Positions 28,330 through 38,399 of a DNA stretch of 64,000 nt are shown one piece after another. Position 1 is the first letter of the stretch. Every line of letters starts with the position of its first letter. A program made the position numbers and the translations under genes. Location of the stretch: the NCBI RefSeq assembly GCF_009909205.1, contig NZ_JAAAPN010000002.1:124001-188000 (forward strand), read 5' to 3'. The stretch comes from Aquabacterium fontiphilum. GTDB taxonomy: Bacteria > Pseudomonadota > Gammaproteobacteria > Burkholderiales > Burkholderiaceae_C. The notes below the pieces were generated by a model. The model was not told the DNA's origin, did no database searches, and saw nothing but the letters and a program-made list of their open reading frames with translations.

Positions 28330-29547
28330 TCACGGGGTGTCGGTCGGCTCGTTGTGCCGGGCCCGATAGTGTTCCACGAACAGCGTCAGCGCGCCGGCCA
28401 CCAGCCCCCAGAAGGCCGAGCCCACGCCGAGCAGCGTCACGCCCGACAGCGTGACCAGAAACGTCACGATGGCCGCCTCGCGCGTGGCAGGCGCCGCCAG
28501 CGAGGTGGCCAGGCCGTTGGCGATCGTGCCCAGCAGGGCCAGACCGGCCACGCCCATGATCAGCTCGGCCGGAAAGGCTGCCAGAAGGCCGGCCACGGCC
28601 CCGCCCAGCAGGGCCATCATCAGGTAGAACACGCCTGCCCAGACGGCTGCGGTGTAGCGGCGCGCCGGGTCGGCATGGGCGTGCGGGTTGAGCACGATGG
28701 CCGCCGTGATGGCAGCCAGATTGAAGGCGTAGCCGCCAAAGGGCGCCAGCAGCACAGTGACGAGGCCCGACCAGCTCATCAAAGCGGACACCGGCGGGGT
28801 GTAGCCCATCACGCGGATGGCTGACACGCCGGGCACGGCCTGCGAGGCCATGGTCACGATGAACAGCGGCAGCCCCATGCCGAGCACGGCCTGCCAGGAC
28901 CAAGCCGGTGTGATCCATACCGGCTGCGCGAACTGCACGCTCATCTGGGAGGTGTCCAGCAGGCCTTGCCATGCTGCCACCGCGGTGCCACACACGAGGA
29001 CGCCCAGCACCGCGTAACGCGGCCACAGCCGCTTGCCCGCGAGGTAGATCAGCAGCATGCTGATGACCAGCGTGGGCTGCGCCGTGGCGCCAGCGAACGA
29101 CAGCAGCGCAAACTTGGCGAGGATGCCCGCCAGCAGGCTGGCAGCCAGCGCCAGCGGGATGCGGTCCATGACGCGTGCAAACCAGCCTGTCACCCCGCTG
29201 AGCCACATCAACACGCCACACACGAGAAACGCGCCCACGGCCTCGTTGAGGCTCACGCCCGTGGCCGCACTCGCTATGACGGCGGCCCCGGGTGTGGACC
29301 AGGTCACGAGCACGGGGATACGGGTCCACAGCGACAGCCCGATGGACGCCAGCCCCATGCCCAGCCCCAGCGCGAAGACCCACGAGGTGACCTGATCGGG
29401 CGTGCCCCCCAGCGAGCGGGCGGCGTGAAAGATCAGGGCAATCGTGCTGGTGAAGCCCACCAGTGTGGCCACGAAGCCCGCCGCCACCGCCGCGGGCGAG
29501 GTGTCGCGCGCGACGGCAGCCCAGGCGGTCGCGGCACGCTGGGTCAG
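28330..29547 (-). CDS. BenE-family benzoate/proton symporter (probable CTG start)
   Basis: About 405 residues with ten to twelve membrane helices. Family patterns are [89 protein letters not shown] and [18 protein letters not shown]. BenE proteins resemble an aromatic-acid/H+ symporter, but substrates are rarely tested. There is no in-frame ATG, GTG or TTG at the expected start. The first in-frame GTG upstream lies over 100 bp inside kup, and the next one downstream lies inside helix 1. A CTG at 29547-29545 forms a CTGA overlap with the kup stop and gives the expected short N-terminus, so it is chosen. It sits between kup and gshB with almost no spacing. Confidence 0.8.
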   Translation of the reverse strand: MTQRAATAWAAVARDTSPAAVAAGFVATLVGFTSTIALIFHAARSLGGTPDQVTSWVFALGLGMGLASIGLSLWTRIPVLVTWSTPGAAVIASAATGVSLNEAVGAFLVCGVLMWLSGVTGWFARVMDRIPLALAASLLAGILAKFALLSFAGATAQPTLVISMLLIYLAGKRLWPRYAVLGVLVCGTAVAAWQGLLDTSQMSVQFAQPVWITPAWSWQAVLGMGLPLFIVTMASQAVPGVSAIRVMGYTPPVSALMSWSGLVTVLLAPFGGYAFNLAAITAAIVLNPHAHADPARRYTAAVWAGVFYLMMALLGGAVAGLLAAFPAELIMGVAGLALLGTIANGLATSLAAPATREAAIVTFLVTLSGVTLLGVGSAFWGLVAGALTLFVEHYRARHNEPTDTP

Positions 29548-31430
29548 AGCTCCACCTTCGAGCCCAGTTCCACGACGCGGTTGGTCGGCAGGCTCAGGAA
29601 GTCCGCGATGCCGGCGGCATTGCGGTGCATGCTGGCAAACAGCTTCTCTCGCCACGGCGCCATGCCGCGCCCGATCGACGGGATCACGATGTCACGCGAG
29701 AGGAAGTAGCTGGTTTCCATCTCGTCGATCTGGATGCCCTGGTGCTTGAGCAGCTTCAAAGCCTCGGGGACATCGGGCTCGTTCTTGAAGCCGAAGTGCA
29801 GCATGATCTGCCAGCAGTTGTGGCCCAGCGATTCGACCTCGACGCGCTTGTCGAAGCCGATCCACGGCACCTCGTGCGATTTCACGGTCACGAACAGGTT
29901 CTGCTGGTGCAGCACCTTGTTGTGTTTGAGGTTGTGCAGCAGCGCGTTGGGCGTGGTGCCCGCGTCGGCGTTCAGAAAGACGGCCGTGCCGCTGACGCGC
30001 TGGGGCGGGCTGATGAACACGGCCTCCAGGAAAGGCTTGAGCTCGATCGCGTCCGAGCGCAGGCGCTCGCTGAGCAGATGGCGCCCGTCACGCCAGGTCA
30101 TCATCAGCGTGAACATGATGGCGCCGATCATCAGCGGGAACCAGCCGCCGTCGGCGATCTTCAGCACGTTGGCCGAGAAGAACAGCAGGTCGATCACGAA
30201 GAAGAAGCCGGTGGCCAGAATGCACAGGGGCAGGGCCATCTTCCAGGCGTAGCGAATCACGAAGAAGGTCATGATCGTCGTGATCAGCATGTCGATCGTG
30301 ACCGTGATGCCGTAGGCGGCGGCCAGCTTGGAGCTTGAGCCGAAGAACACCACCGCCAGCACGATACAGCCGTACAGCGTCCAGTTCACGAATGGGATGT
30401 AGACCTGGCCCGTTTCATTGACCGAGGTGTGCAGCAGCCGCAGGCGGGGCATGTAACCCAGTTGTACCACCTGCTTGGTGACCGAGAAAGCCGCCGAGAT
30501 CAGCGCCTGCGAAGCGATCACCGTGGCGCAAGTGGCCAGCCCCACCAGCGGGTACAGGCCCCAGCGGGGCGCCATCTCGTAGAACGGGTTGCCCACGTTC
30601 TCGGGGTGGGCCAGCAGCATGGCGCCTTGCCCGAAGTAGTTGAGCACCAAAGCCGGCATGACCAGGCCGAACCAGGCCAGGCGGATGGGCTTCTTGCCGA
30701 AATGGCCCATGTCGGCATACAGGGCCTCGGCCCCGGTGGCGCACAGGATGATGGCGCCCAGCGACAGAAAGGCCAGGCCCGGGTGATCCAGGATGAAGCC
30801 CAGTGCCATGTGCGGGCTCATCGCCACCAGCACCGCCGGGTTGCGGCTGATGTGGATCAGGCCCAGCACGGCCAGCACCAAGAACCACAGCAGCGTGATC
30901 GGTCCGAAGAACTTGCCGATGCCGCCCGTGCCGTGCTTCTGGACCACGAAGAGGGCGGTCAGCACCACCAGCGTGACAGGCACCACGAAGCGCTCCAGAC
31001 CGGGCGCAGCCACTTCCAGGCCCTCGACGGCCGACAACACCGAGATGGCCGGGGTGATGACCCCATCGCCGAAGAAGATCGCCGTGCCGAAGATGCCCAG
31101 CGCCAGCAGGCGATTGCGCATGGCCGGCTTGTCCTTCACGGCCGTGGAGGCCAGCGCCAGCATGGCCACCAGACCGCCTTCGCCGTTGTTGTCAGCGCGG
31201 AGGATCAACGTGACGTATTTCAGCGACACGATGACCGTCAGCGTCCAGAACATCAGCGACAGGATGCCCAGGATGTTCTCGGGGGTCAGCGGCAGCCGGC
31301 CGTGCGCGAACACCTCCTTGAACGCGTACAGGGGGCTGGTTCCGATGTCGCCGTAGACGACGCCAATGGCCCCCAGGGTCAAGGCGGCCAACTGCTTGCC
31401 GCGCATGGAAGCTTGTTCGGGGTGCTGCAC
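29544..31430 (-). CDS. kup: Low-affinity potassium transporter Kup
   Basis: A 628-residue KUP/HAK-family proton-coupled K+ uptake protein with about twelve membrane helices and a cytosolic C-terminal domain. Markers are [20 protein letters not shown] near the N-terminus, [56 protein letters not shown] and [11 protein letters not shown] close to the C-terminus. The longest start is GTG 31430; ATG 31406 would remove eight residues, and neither has a good ribosome site. It follows gshA by 77 bp and its stop overlaps the likely CTG start of benE. A placement between the two glutathione biosynthesis genes is notable. Confidence 0.95.
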   Translation of the reverse strand: MQHPEQASMRGKQLAALTLGAIGVVYGDIGTSPLYAFKEVFAHGRLPLTPENILGILSLMFWTLTVIVSLKYVTLILRADNNGEGGLVAMLALASTAVKDKPAMRNRLLALGIFGTAIFFGDGVITPAISVLSAVEGLEVAAPGLERFVVPVTLVVLTALFVVQKHGTGGIGKFFGPITLLWFLVLAVLGLIHISRNPAVLVAMSPHMALGFILDHPGLAFLSLGAIILCATGAEALYADMGHFGKKPIRLAWFGLVMPALVLNYFGQGAMLLAHPENVGNPFYEMAPRWGLYPLVGLATCATVIASQALISAAFSVTKQVVQLGYMPRLRLLHTSVNETGQVYIPFVNWTLYGCIVLAVVFFGSSSKLAAAYGITVTIDMLITTIMTFFVIRYAWKMALPLCILATGFFFVIDLLFFSANVLKIADGGWFPLMIGAIMFTLMMTWRDGRHLLSERLRSDAIELKPFLEAVFISPPQRVSGTAVFLNADAGTTPNALLHNLKHNKVLHQQNLFVTVKSHEVPWIGFDKRVEVESLGHNCWQIMLHFGFKNEPDVPEALKLLKHQGIQIDEMETSYFLSRDIVIPSIGRGMAPWREKLFASMHRNAAGIADFLSLPTNRVVELGSKVEL

Positions 31431-31507
31431 AGATCAGGGAGCGAGTCGGTGAGGTCGCCATTTTGCGCCTGTTCGGCGCACTTTCCGGGCGAACCCGTGT
31501 CCTCGCC

Positions 31508-32803
31508 TCAGGTGTAGGTTTCGGCGTCCGGGTCGGTCGCTTCCAGTTCGTAGCTCGCGGCCAGCATCGCCAGTCGCGCAATCACCCCGTACATGTAGAA
31601 GCGGTTGGGGGCGCTGGCGCCAGGCTTCACGCCCGGACGGGGCAACTGGCTGGGTTCGGCAAAAGCCAGCGGCACAAAGCTCGACCCCGGGGCGTTGAGG
31701 TTCTCGTCGATGCCGCGCTCGGCGTGCACGCGGTAGAAGCCGCCCACCACATATCGGTCGATCATGTAGACGACCGGCTCGGCCACGGCATCGTTGATCT
31801 GCTCGTAGGTGGGCACGCCTTCCTGGATGAGCACCTTGCTGACCTCCTGGCCGTCCTTGACCACCGACATCTTGTTCCGGGTGCGCCGGTTGAGGTCCAC
31901 CATGTCCTTGGCGTCGCGCACGGTCATGATGCCCATGCCGTAGGTGCCGTTGTCGGCCTTGACGACGACGAACGGCTTCTCGTTGATGCCGTATTCCTTG
32001 TACTTGCGGCGCACCTTGTTGAGCATGGCATCGACCTGGCTCTGCAGGCAGTCCATGCCGGTGCCTTGCTGGAAGTCGACTTCGTCGCAGACGGCGTACA
32101 TTGGGTTGATCAGCCAGGGGTCCATGCCCATGAGCTTGGCGAACTTCTTGGCCACCTCTTCGTAGGCAGAGAAGTGCTGGCTCTTGCGGCGCACGGCCCA
32201 GCCCGCGTGCAGCGGTGGCAGCAGGTATTGCTCATGCAGCCCGCGCAGCACATCGGGGATGCCGGCCGACAGGTCGTTGTTGAGCAGGATGGTGCAGGGG
32301 TCAAAGTGCTTGAGGCCCAGGCGGTGGCGCGTGCGAATCAGCGGCTCCAGCGTCAGCGTGCTGCCATCGGGCAGGCTGAGGTCGGTGGGCTCGGTGATGG
32401 TCTCGTCCAGCGTGCCCAGGCGCACGTTCAGGCCCGCCAGCGTGAAGATCTGCATCAGGCGCGCCACGTTCATCAGATAGAACGTGTTGCGGGTGTGCCG
32501 CTCGGGTATGAGCAGCAGGTTCTTGGCCTCGGGGCAGATCTTCTCGATCGCGGCCATCGCGGCCTGCACGGCCAGCGGCATCATTTCCTGCGTCAGGTTG
32601 TTGAAGCCGCCGGGGTACAGGTTCGTGTCGACGGGGGCCAGCTTGAAGCCGGCGTTGCGCAGGTCGACCGAGGTGTAGAACGGTGGGGTGTGCTCCATCC
32701 ACTCCAGGCGGAACCAGCGTTCGATGGCCGGCATGGATTCGAGCAGGCGCTGCTCCAGCTCGTTGATCGGGCCGGTCAGCGCGGTGATGAGATGAGGAAC
32801 CAT
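31508..32803 (-). CDS. gshA: Glutamate-cysteine ligase (GshA, proteobacterial second type)
   Basis: A 431-residue enzyme of the glutamate-cysteine ligase family found in beta- and gammaproteobacteria, unrelated in detail to E. coli GshA. Characteristic stretches are FYTSVDLRNAGFKLAPVDTN, LYPGGFNNLTQEMMPLAVQA, LLIPERHTRNTFYLMN, LNNDLSAGIPDVLRGL, PFVVVKADNGTYGMGIMTV and DRYVVGGFYRVHAERG. It makes gamma-glutamylcysteine, the first step to glutathione, completed by GshB at the end of the same unit. The last line ATDPDAETYT is an acidic tail. The start ATG at 32803 follows a GGAAC-type purine tract. Confidence 0.93.
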   Translation of the reverse strand: MVPHLITALTGPINELEQRLLESMPAIERWFRLEWMEHTPPFYTSVDLRNAGFKLAPVDTNLYPGGFNNLTQEMMPLAVQAAMAAIEKICPEAKNLLLIPERHTRNTFYLMNVARLMQIFTLAGLNVRLGTLDETITEPTDLSLPDGSTLTLEPLIRTRHRLGLKHFDPCTILLNNDLSAGIPDVLRGLHEQYLLPPLHAGWAVRRKSQHFSAYEEVAKKFAKLMGMDPWLINPMYAVCDEVDFQQGTGMDCLQSQVDAMLNKVRRKYKEYGINEKPFVVVKADNGTYGMGIMTVRDAKDMVDLNRRTRNKMSVVKDGQEVSKVLIQEGVPTYEQINDAVAEPVVYMIDRYVVGGFYRVHAERGIDENLNAPGSSFVPLAFAEPSQLPRPGVKPGASAPNRFYMYGVIARLAMLAASYELEATDPDAETYT

Positions 32804-32846
32804 GGACGCATTTGCAGACGTTGAGCCCCCATTCTAGGGAAAGCCC

Positions 32847-32874
32847 AAGAAAAAGGCCGCCCGAAGGCGGCCTT
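32847..32874 (-). terminator. Rho-independent terminator after amtB
   Basis: A 9-bp stem AAGGCCGCC / GGCGGCCTT with CGAA loop. On the minus strand it is followed by TTTTTCTTGGG. It lies about 35 bp after the amtB stop and separates it from gshA. Confidence 0.85.
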
Positions 32875-32908
32875 CCCGTGACGCATGGGGCGTCAACTCA
32901 TCATGGCA

Positions 32909-34318
32909 TCACTTGTGATAGGCGGTTTCGCCGTGCGAGGTGATGTCCAGACCTTCACGCTCTTCTTCTTCCGACACGCGCAGGCCAATCACCAGGTCGA
33001 CGATCTTGTAGGCGATGGCGGCCACCACACCCGACCAGATGATGGTGATCACGACACCTTCAGCCTGGATCAGCAGCTGCGAGGCGATCGAGAAGTCTTC
33101 GGCACCCGTGCCACCCAGGCCGGGGGCTGCGAACACACCGGTCAGCAGTGCGCCGACGATGCCGCCCACGCCGTGAACACCGAACACGTCCAGCGAGTCG
33201 TCTGCGCCCAGCATCTTCTTCAGACCGGACACGCCCCACAGGCACAGGAAGCCCGAAGCCAGACCGATCACGATGCCGCCCATCGGGCCCACCGAGCCGC
33301 AAGCCGGGGTGATGGCGACCAGACCAGCCACGGCACCCGAGGCCGCACCCAGCATCGACGCCTTGCCCTTGAGCAGCGACTCACCCACACACCAGGCCAG
33401 CACGGCTGCGGCAGTGGCCATCAGCGTGTTGATGAAGGCCAGGGTCGCGCCACCGTTGGATTCCAGGTTGGAGCCAGCGTTGAAGCCGAACCAGCCCACC
33501 CACAGCAGCGAGGCGCCCACCATGGTCAGCGTCAGCGAGTGCGGAGTGAAGGCTTCCTTGCCGTAGCCAATGCGCTTGCCCACCATGTAGGCGCCCACCA
33601 GGCCCGCCACCGCAGCGTTGATGTGCACCACGGTGCCGCCGGCGAAGTCCAGCGCGCCCTTGTCCAGCAGGTAGCCGCCAGCGCCCCACACCATGTGGGC
33701 GATCGGCAGGTAGCTGAAGGTGAACCACAGCACCGAGAACAGCATGACGGCACCGAACTTGATGCGCTCGGCGAACGAGCCGACGATCAGCGCGCAGGTG
33801 ATGCCTGCGAAGGTGCACTGGAAGGCGATGAAGATGAACTCGGGGATCTTCACGTTGTCGGTGAAGGTGTCGGCCAGCGAGTCGACCGTGACGCCGCTCA
33901 GGAAGACCTTGGACAGGTCACCGATGATCAGGCCTTCGCCGCCGAATGCAAGGCTGTAGCCATAGACGGCCCACAGCACCGAGATCAGCGAGAAGACCAC
34001 CATCACCTGCATCAGCACCGACAGCATGTTCTTGCTGCGCACCAGGCCACCGTAGAACAGCGCCAGGCCGGGGATCACCATCAGGATGACCAGCAGGGTG
34101 GAGACCATCATCCAGGCCACGTCACCCTTGTCGACGGTCGGCGCGGCTTCGGTGGTGGCTGCCAGGGCTTCCCCAGCTGGCGACTCTGTAGCAACGGCTT
34201 CGACGGCGGGGGCCGACACGGCTTCGGGAGCGGATGCCTCGGCGTCCTGGGCGAAGGATGTGCCCATCCAGCCGAAAGCCGCGAGCCCCACTGCGATGGA
34301 CGCAAGGAGTTTTCTCAT
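32909..34318 (-). CDS. amtB: Ammonium transporter
   Basis: A 469-residue Amt/Mep channel. A cleavable signal peptide (about residues 1-23) is followed by an Ala/Glu/Pro-rich periplasmic stretch to about 60, then eleven membrane helices. Motifs: MVIPGLALFYGGLVRSKNML, FIAFQCTFAGITCALIVGSF, AHMVWGAGGYLLDKGALDFA with GGTVVHINAAVAGL (first pore His), GWFGFNAGSNL and FGVHGVGGIVGALLTGVF (second pore His). The cytosolic tail RVSEEEEREGLDITSHGETA binds PII in this family. It follows glnK by 46 bp; the pair is expected to be nitrogen-controlled from the promoter upstream of glnK. Confidence 0.95.
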   Translation of the reverse strand: MRKLLASIAVGLAAFGWMGTSFAQDAEASAPEAVSAPAVEAVATESPAGEALAATTEAAPTVDKGDVAWMMVSTLLVILMVIPGLALFYGGLVRSKNMLSVLMQVMVVFSLISVLWAVYGYSLAFGGEGLIIGDLSKVFLSGVTVDSLADTFTDNVKIPEFIFIAFQCTFAGITCALIVGSFAERIKFGAVMLFSVLWFTFSYLPIAHMVWGAGGYLLDKGALDFAGGTVVHINAAVAGLVGAYMVGKRIGYGKEAFTPHSLTLTMVGASLLWVGWFGFNAGSNLESNGGATLAFINTLMATAAAVLAWCVGESLLKGKASMLGAASGAVAGLVAITPACGSVGPMGGIVIGLASGFLCLWGVSGLKKMLGADDSLDVFGVHGVGGIVGALLTGVFAAPGLGGTGAEDFSIASQLLIQAEGVVITIIWSGVVAAIAYKIVDLVIGLRVSEEEEREGLDITSHGETAYHK

Positions 34319-34364
34319 GAAATGCCTCTTGTAAGGTTCAGTCTAGAAACGGAGGTGGGGGCGG

Positions 34365-34874
<510 letters not shown>

Positions 34875-34884
34875 TCATGATCCG

Positions 34885-34907
34885 GTTTGCACCGTATTGG
34901 TGCAAAC
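34885..34907. promoter_or_regulatory. Perfect NtrC-type binding site upstream of glnK
   Basis: GTTTGCACC-N5-GGTGCAAAC is a perfect 9-bp inverted repeat containing the NtrC consensus TGCACC-N5-GGTGCA. It sits about 155 bp upstream of the predicted glnK transcription start, a normal enhancer position. Confidence 0.75.
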
Positions 34908-34979
34908 GAGGTGCGGGCACTGGCCACTCGCCCCACTGGGGGAAGCGGGGCGGGCCCTCGGTTGCTAGCATGTGCCGCC

Positions 34980-36509
34980 ATGTCGCTTGCCATCATCCGC
35001 AGCCGGGCCCTGGACGGGCTGTCCGCGCCCGAAGTCACCGTTGAAGTGCATCTGGCTAATGGCCTGCCGGCGTTCACGCTGGTGGGGCTAGCCGATACCG
35101 AGGTCAAGGAGGCACGCGAGCGCGTGCGCGCGGCGCTGAGCAACTGCGGGCTGTCTTTTCCCTACAACCAGCGGGTCACCGTCAGCCTCGCGCCGGCCGA
35201 TCTGCCCAAGGAGTCCGGCCGTTTCGACCTGCCGATTGCGTTGGGCATCCTCGCCGCAATGGGCGAGCTCGACACGGGTCGCTTGCAGGGCCTGGTGTTC
35301 GCCGGCGAGTTGTCGCTTGGCGGCGCCCTGCGGCCTGTACGGGGTGCCTTGCCCATGGCCCTGGCCATGGCGCGCGAGTCTGGCGTCACGGCCGGCCTGG
35401 TGCTGCCGCATGACAGCGCGGTCGAAGCAGCGCTGGTGGAGGGCGTGTCAGTCTATGGCGCATCTCACCTGGCCGACGTGGTTGCGGCTCTGCGCCCGGA
35501 CGCGGCGGCCCAGGGCGCCGAACTGGTGCGCATCGAGACGGCCGGCGCGGCGCCGCCTGGGCGGCGGGATGCACCATGCTGGCGCGACGTCAAGGGGCAG
35601 TCTGCGGCCAAGCGGGCGCTCGAGGTGGCGGCTGCAGGTGGCCATTCTGCCTTGCTGGTCGGGCCGCCTGGTACGGGCAAGTCCATGCTGGCCCAGCGCT
35701 TTGCCGGGCTGCTGCCCCCGCTGACGCAGGACGAGGCGCTCGAATCGGCCGCTGTGCTTAGCCTGGCGGGGCAGTTCGAGGCCGACCGCTGGCGTCGCCG
35801 GGTGTCGCGGGCCCCGCATCACTCGGCCTCGGCTGCGGCGCTGGTGGGGGGCGGCGTGCCCCCGCGCCCCGGCGAGATCTCGCTGGCACACCACGGTGTG
35901 CTGTTTCTCGACGAACTGCCCGAGTTCCCGCGTCCGGCGCTCGAAGCCTTGCGCGAGCCGCTGGAAACCGGTCACATCGCCATTGTGCGGGCCGCACGCC
36001 GGCAGACCTTTCCGGCGCGGTTCCAGCTGCTCGCAGCCATGAACCCCTGTCCTTGCGGCCACCATGGCAACCCGCTGCGCCTGTGCCGCTGCACGCCCGA
36101 ACAGATTGCCCGCTACCAGGGGCGCTTGAGCGGGCCTTTGCTGGACCGCATCGACGTGCAGGTCGAGGTGCCCGCGGTGCCCCCGGAGGTGCTGCAGGCC
36201 GCGGCCGAGGGCGATGCGACCGAGGTGGTGGCGGCAAGGGTGGCGGACGCCCAGGCACGGCAACGTGCCCGCCAGGGGCGCTTGAATGCCCAGCTGGGCG
36301 GCGCTGAACTGGATGCCCAGCTCGATGCCGCGCCCGAGGCGGCCCGGCTGCTGGCGGCGGCCTGCCAGCGTCTGGGGTGGTCCGGCCGTGCTTACCACCG
36401 CGCAGCCCGTCTGGCGCGCACGGTGGCCGATCTGGCCGGGGCCGAGGGGATGACGGCTGCGCACATGGCAGAGGCCATCCAGTACAGACGCGGTCTGCCG
36501 GGGGGCTGA
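34980..36509 (+). CDS. comM: YifB/ComM Mg-chelatase-like AAA+ ATPase
   Basis: A 509-residue protein. An N-terminal Lon-protease-like domain (LAIIRSRALDGLSAPEVTVE, about 1-170) is followed by an AAA+ core. That core has LLVGPPGTGKSMLAQR (Walker A), GVLFLDELPEFPRPALEALR (Walker B) and FQLLAAMNPCPCGHHGNP with zinc-binding Cys residues. A C-terminal helical domain ends in AHMAEAIQYRRGL. ComM is a branch-migration helicase that promotes integration during natural transformation. The start at 34980 matches the conserved N-terminus. It diverges from glnK across about 276 bp that hold the nitrogen-control sites. Confidence 0.93.
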   Translation: MSLAIIRSRALDGLSAPEVTVEVHLANGLPAFTLVGLADTEVKEARERVRAALSNCGLSFPYNQRVTVSLAPADLPKESGRFDLPIALGILAAMGELDTGRLQGLVFAGELSLGGALRPVRGALPMALAMARESGVTAGLVLPHDSAVEAALVEGVSVYGASHLADVVAALRPDAAAQGAELVRIETAGAAPPGRRDAPCWRDVKGQSAAKRALEVAAAGGHSALLVGPPGTGKSMLAQRFAGLLPPLTQDEALESAAVLSLAGQFEADRWRRRVSRAPHHSASAAALVGGGVPPRPGEISLAHHGVLFLDELPEFPRPALEALREPLETGHIAIVRAARRQTFPARFQLLAAMNPCPCGHHGNPLRLCRCTPEQIARYQGRLSGPLLDRIDVQVEVPAVPPEVLQAAAEGDATEVVAARVADAQARQRARQGRLNAQLGGAELDAQLDAAPEAARLLAAACQRLGWSGRAYHRAARLARTVADLAGAEGMTAAHMAEAIQYRRGLPGG

Positions 36510-36621
36510 GTGGGAGTTCGTGCGGCAGGACGGGGCGGCGGGCAGCCCTCGGGCCGCGCTTGAACTAGACTGGTGCGCGATTCGGCCTGCGTTGTGCGGG
36601 CCCCTTCTCCGGAGACCCCTT

Positions 36622-37206
36622 ATGTCCACTGATCTCGTTCGCCGTTCCCTGGTCTGGCCCGCCGTGATGGCGGCGTGTGCGATGGTGCTGGTGTCGGCGC
36701 CTGCGCGCGGGGGGGCGGCCACCAAACCGGCGGCGACCAGTACCCCGGCCGTACAGGTCGAAGGCGCCTGGGTGCGAGCCACTGTGAAAGGACAGACCGC
36801 CACGGGCGGATTCATGACTTTGCGCGCCAGCCGAGACCTGACCCTTGTGGGCTTCAGCAGCGATGCCGCGACCGACACTGAGCTGCATGAGATGGCCATG
36901 GACGGCTCGGTGATGCGCATGCGCGCCGTCGAGCGGTTGCCGCTGCCGGCGGGCAAGGCCGTCGTGCTCAAGCCGGGTGGTCACCACCTGATGCTGATGG
37001 GACTGAAACAGCCACTGACAGCGGGCAGCGAGGTTCGGGTGGAGCTGCACCTCGAGGACGCTTCTGGTGCGCATGTGCAGCAGGCTGTGACCCTGCCCGT
37101 GCGCGCGGGGCAGGGCTCAGCGGGCATGAAGGGAGGGGCCGAGCCTGCGGCCCAACCCAAGGGGCCGGGCGCCGGCATAGGCGGCGGGCATCACCACCAT
37201 CACTGA
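36622..37206 (+). CDS. PCu(A)C-type periplasmic copper chaperone
   Basis: A 194-residue exported protein. The signal peptide covers about residues 1-33. The PCu(A)C domain (about 43-160) has the copper-ligand pattern: His89, Met91, Met100, then His122-x-Met124 (HEM, MRM, GGHHLMLMG), matching H-x-M...M-x21-H-x-M. Family members deliver Cu(I) to cytochrome oxidase or take part in copper balance. The unusual part is a Gly/Pro-rich tail ending in five consecutive His residues, which could bind additional metal. GGAG lies about eight bases before the ATG. No SCO or oxidase gene is adjacent. A short GC hairpin (37219-37234) lies between it and convergent lapB. Confidence 0.88.
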   Translation: MSTDLVRRSLVWPAVMAACAMVLVSAPARGGAATKPAATSTPAVQVEGAWVRATVKGQTATGGFMTLRASRDLTLVGFSSDAATDTELHEMAMDGSVMRMRAVERLPLPAGKAVVLKPGGHHLMLMGLKQPLTAGSEVRVELHLEDASGAHVQQAVTLPVRAGQGSAGMKGGAEPAAQPKGPGAGIGGGHHHHH

Positions 37207-37235
37207 CACGCGCAGCTCGCGGCTGCGAAGCCGCC

Positions 37236-38393
37236 TCAGTGTTCTTCCAGGCGGCGCGGTGGGTAGGTGTCCCAGCCGTGGCAGCCTGGGCATTGCCAGA
37301 AGTGGTGCTGGCTTTCGAAGCCACAGGCCGCGCAGCGGTAGCGTTGCAACGGCTTGGCGGCTGTGGCCAGCGCCTGCTGCAGCCGCTCGATCTCGGGTTC
37401 GTCCAGCGGCACATGTGTGAGCAGCCGCTCGCGGATCAGGTCCTGCGCAGCCGACAACGAAGGTTGCTGCGCGATGTGCGTCATGATGGCTTGGCGACGC
37501 TGGGCAGGGTCATCCTGCAGGCTGTTCATGGCCGACAGCACGGCCACCGAGGGGGCCCGCTCGTACAGGGCCGCCAGACGAGTGCGGGCCTCCTGCACCT
37601 GCCCGAGAATCTGGGCGCATTGGGCGTAGTCCTTGGCCACCAATGAGAATGCGGCTGGCTGAAGGGCCATCAGCTCGTCCCATACCTGCATGGCCCCGGC
37701 ATGGCGTTGCTGACGCAGCAGCCGTTGGCCCTGCATGACCAGCGGACGAGCTGCCTGCGGTGCGGCCTCGCGTGCGCGGTCCAGCGCCTGCTGCGCCTCT
37801 TCGTCGCGCCCGCGGGCATCGGCCTCCTGGGCGATCTCGCACCAGTGGTGAGCCATGCGCTGCGAAAACGAACCGGTGCCGCCCGACTCCAGCTGCCGAG
37901 CCACGTCGATGGCGGGATGCCAGTTGCGCGAGCGCTCGTACAGTGACAGCAGCGCCAGCCGCGCATCGGTCGCGAAGGCAGTGCCCTCCAGGGCCTTGAA
38001 GGCTTCCTCGGCCCGGTCGAACAGGCCCGCCTTCATGAAATCCTGAGCCAGGGCATGTTGGGCGCGTTCGCGCGCCTCGCGCTGCAGGTCGCCGCGTGCC
38101 AGCAGATGCTGGTGAACGCGGATGGCGCGTTCGTACTCGCCGCGACGGCGAAACAGGTTGCCCAGCGCGAAGTGCAGGTCAGCCGCCTGCGGGTCGTGCT
38201 GCACGGCTTCGATGAAGGCGTCGATGGCCTTGTCCTGTTGCTCGTTGAGCAGCAGGTTCAGCCCCTTGAAGTAGGCCTGGGGCGAGGCCGCGTCATCGCG
38301 CTTGAGTTGGCGCAGATCGAGCCGTGAAGCCACCCAGCCAAAAAAGAAGGCGGCCGGCAGCGCCAGCAGCAGCCATTGGTAATCGAAGTCCAT
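37236..38393 (-). CDS. lapB: Lipopolysaccharide assembly protein B
   Basis: A 385-residue inner-membrane-anchored TPR protein. One N-terminal membrane helix (WLLLALPAAFFFGWVAS) is followed by a basic/acidic linker and about nine TPR repeats (for example SPQAYFKGLNLLLNEQQDKA, LHFALGNLFRRRGEYERAIR). The C-terminal rubredoxin-like metal domain has Cys pairs YRCAACGF and WQCPGCHGW. LapB controls LpxC degradation by FtsH and links LPS synthesis with transport. It follows lapA by 6 bp, in the order rpsA-ihfB-lapA-lapB. Confidence 0.95.
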   Translation of the reverse strand: MDFDYQWLLLALPAAFFFGWVASRLDLRQLKRDDAASPQAYFKGLNLLLNEQQDKAIDAFIEAVQHDPQAADLHFALGNLFRRRGEYERAIRVHQHLLARGDLQREARERAQHALAQDFMKAGLFDRAEEAFKALEGTAFATDARLALLSLYERSRNWHPAIDVARQLESGGTGSFSQRMAHHWCEIAQEADARGRDEEAQQALDRAREAAPQAARPLVMQGQRLLRQQRHAGAMQVWDELMALQPAAFSLVAKDYAQCAQILGQVQEARTRLAALYERAPSVAVLSAMNSLQDDPAQRRQAIMTHIAQQPSLSAAQDLIRERLLTHVPLDEPEIERLQQALATAAKPLQRYRCAACGFESQHHFWQCPGCHGWDTYPPRRLEEH

Positions 38394-38399
38394 CGGGTG

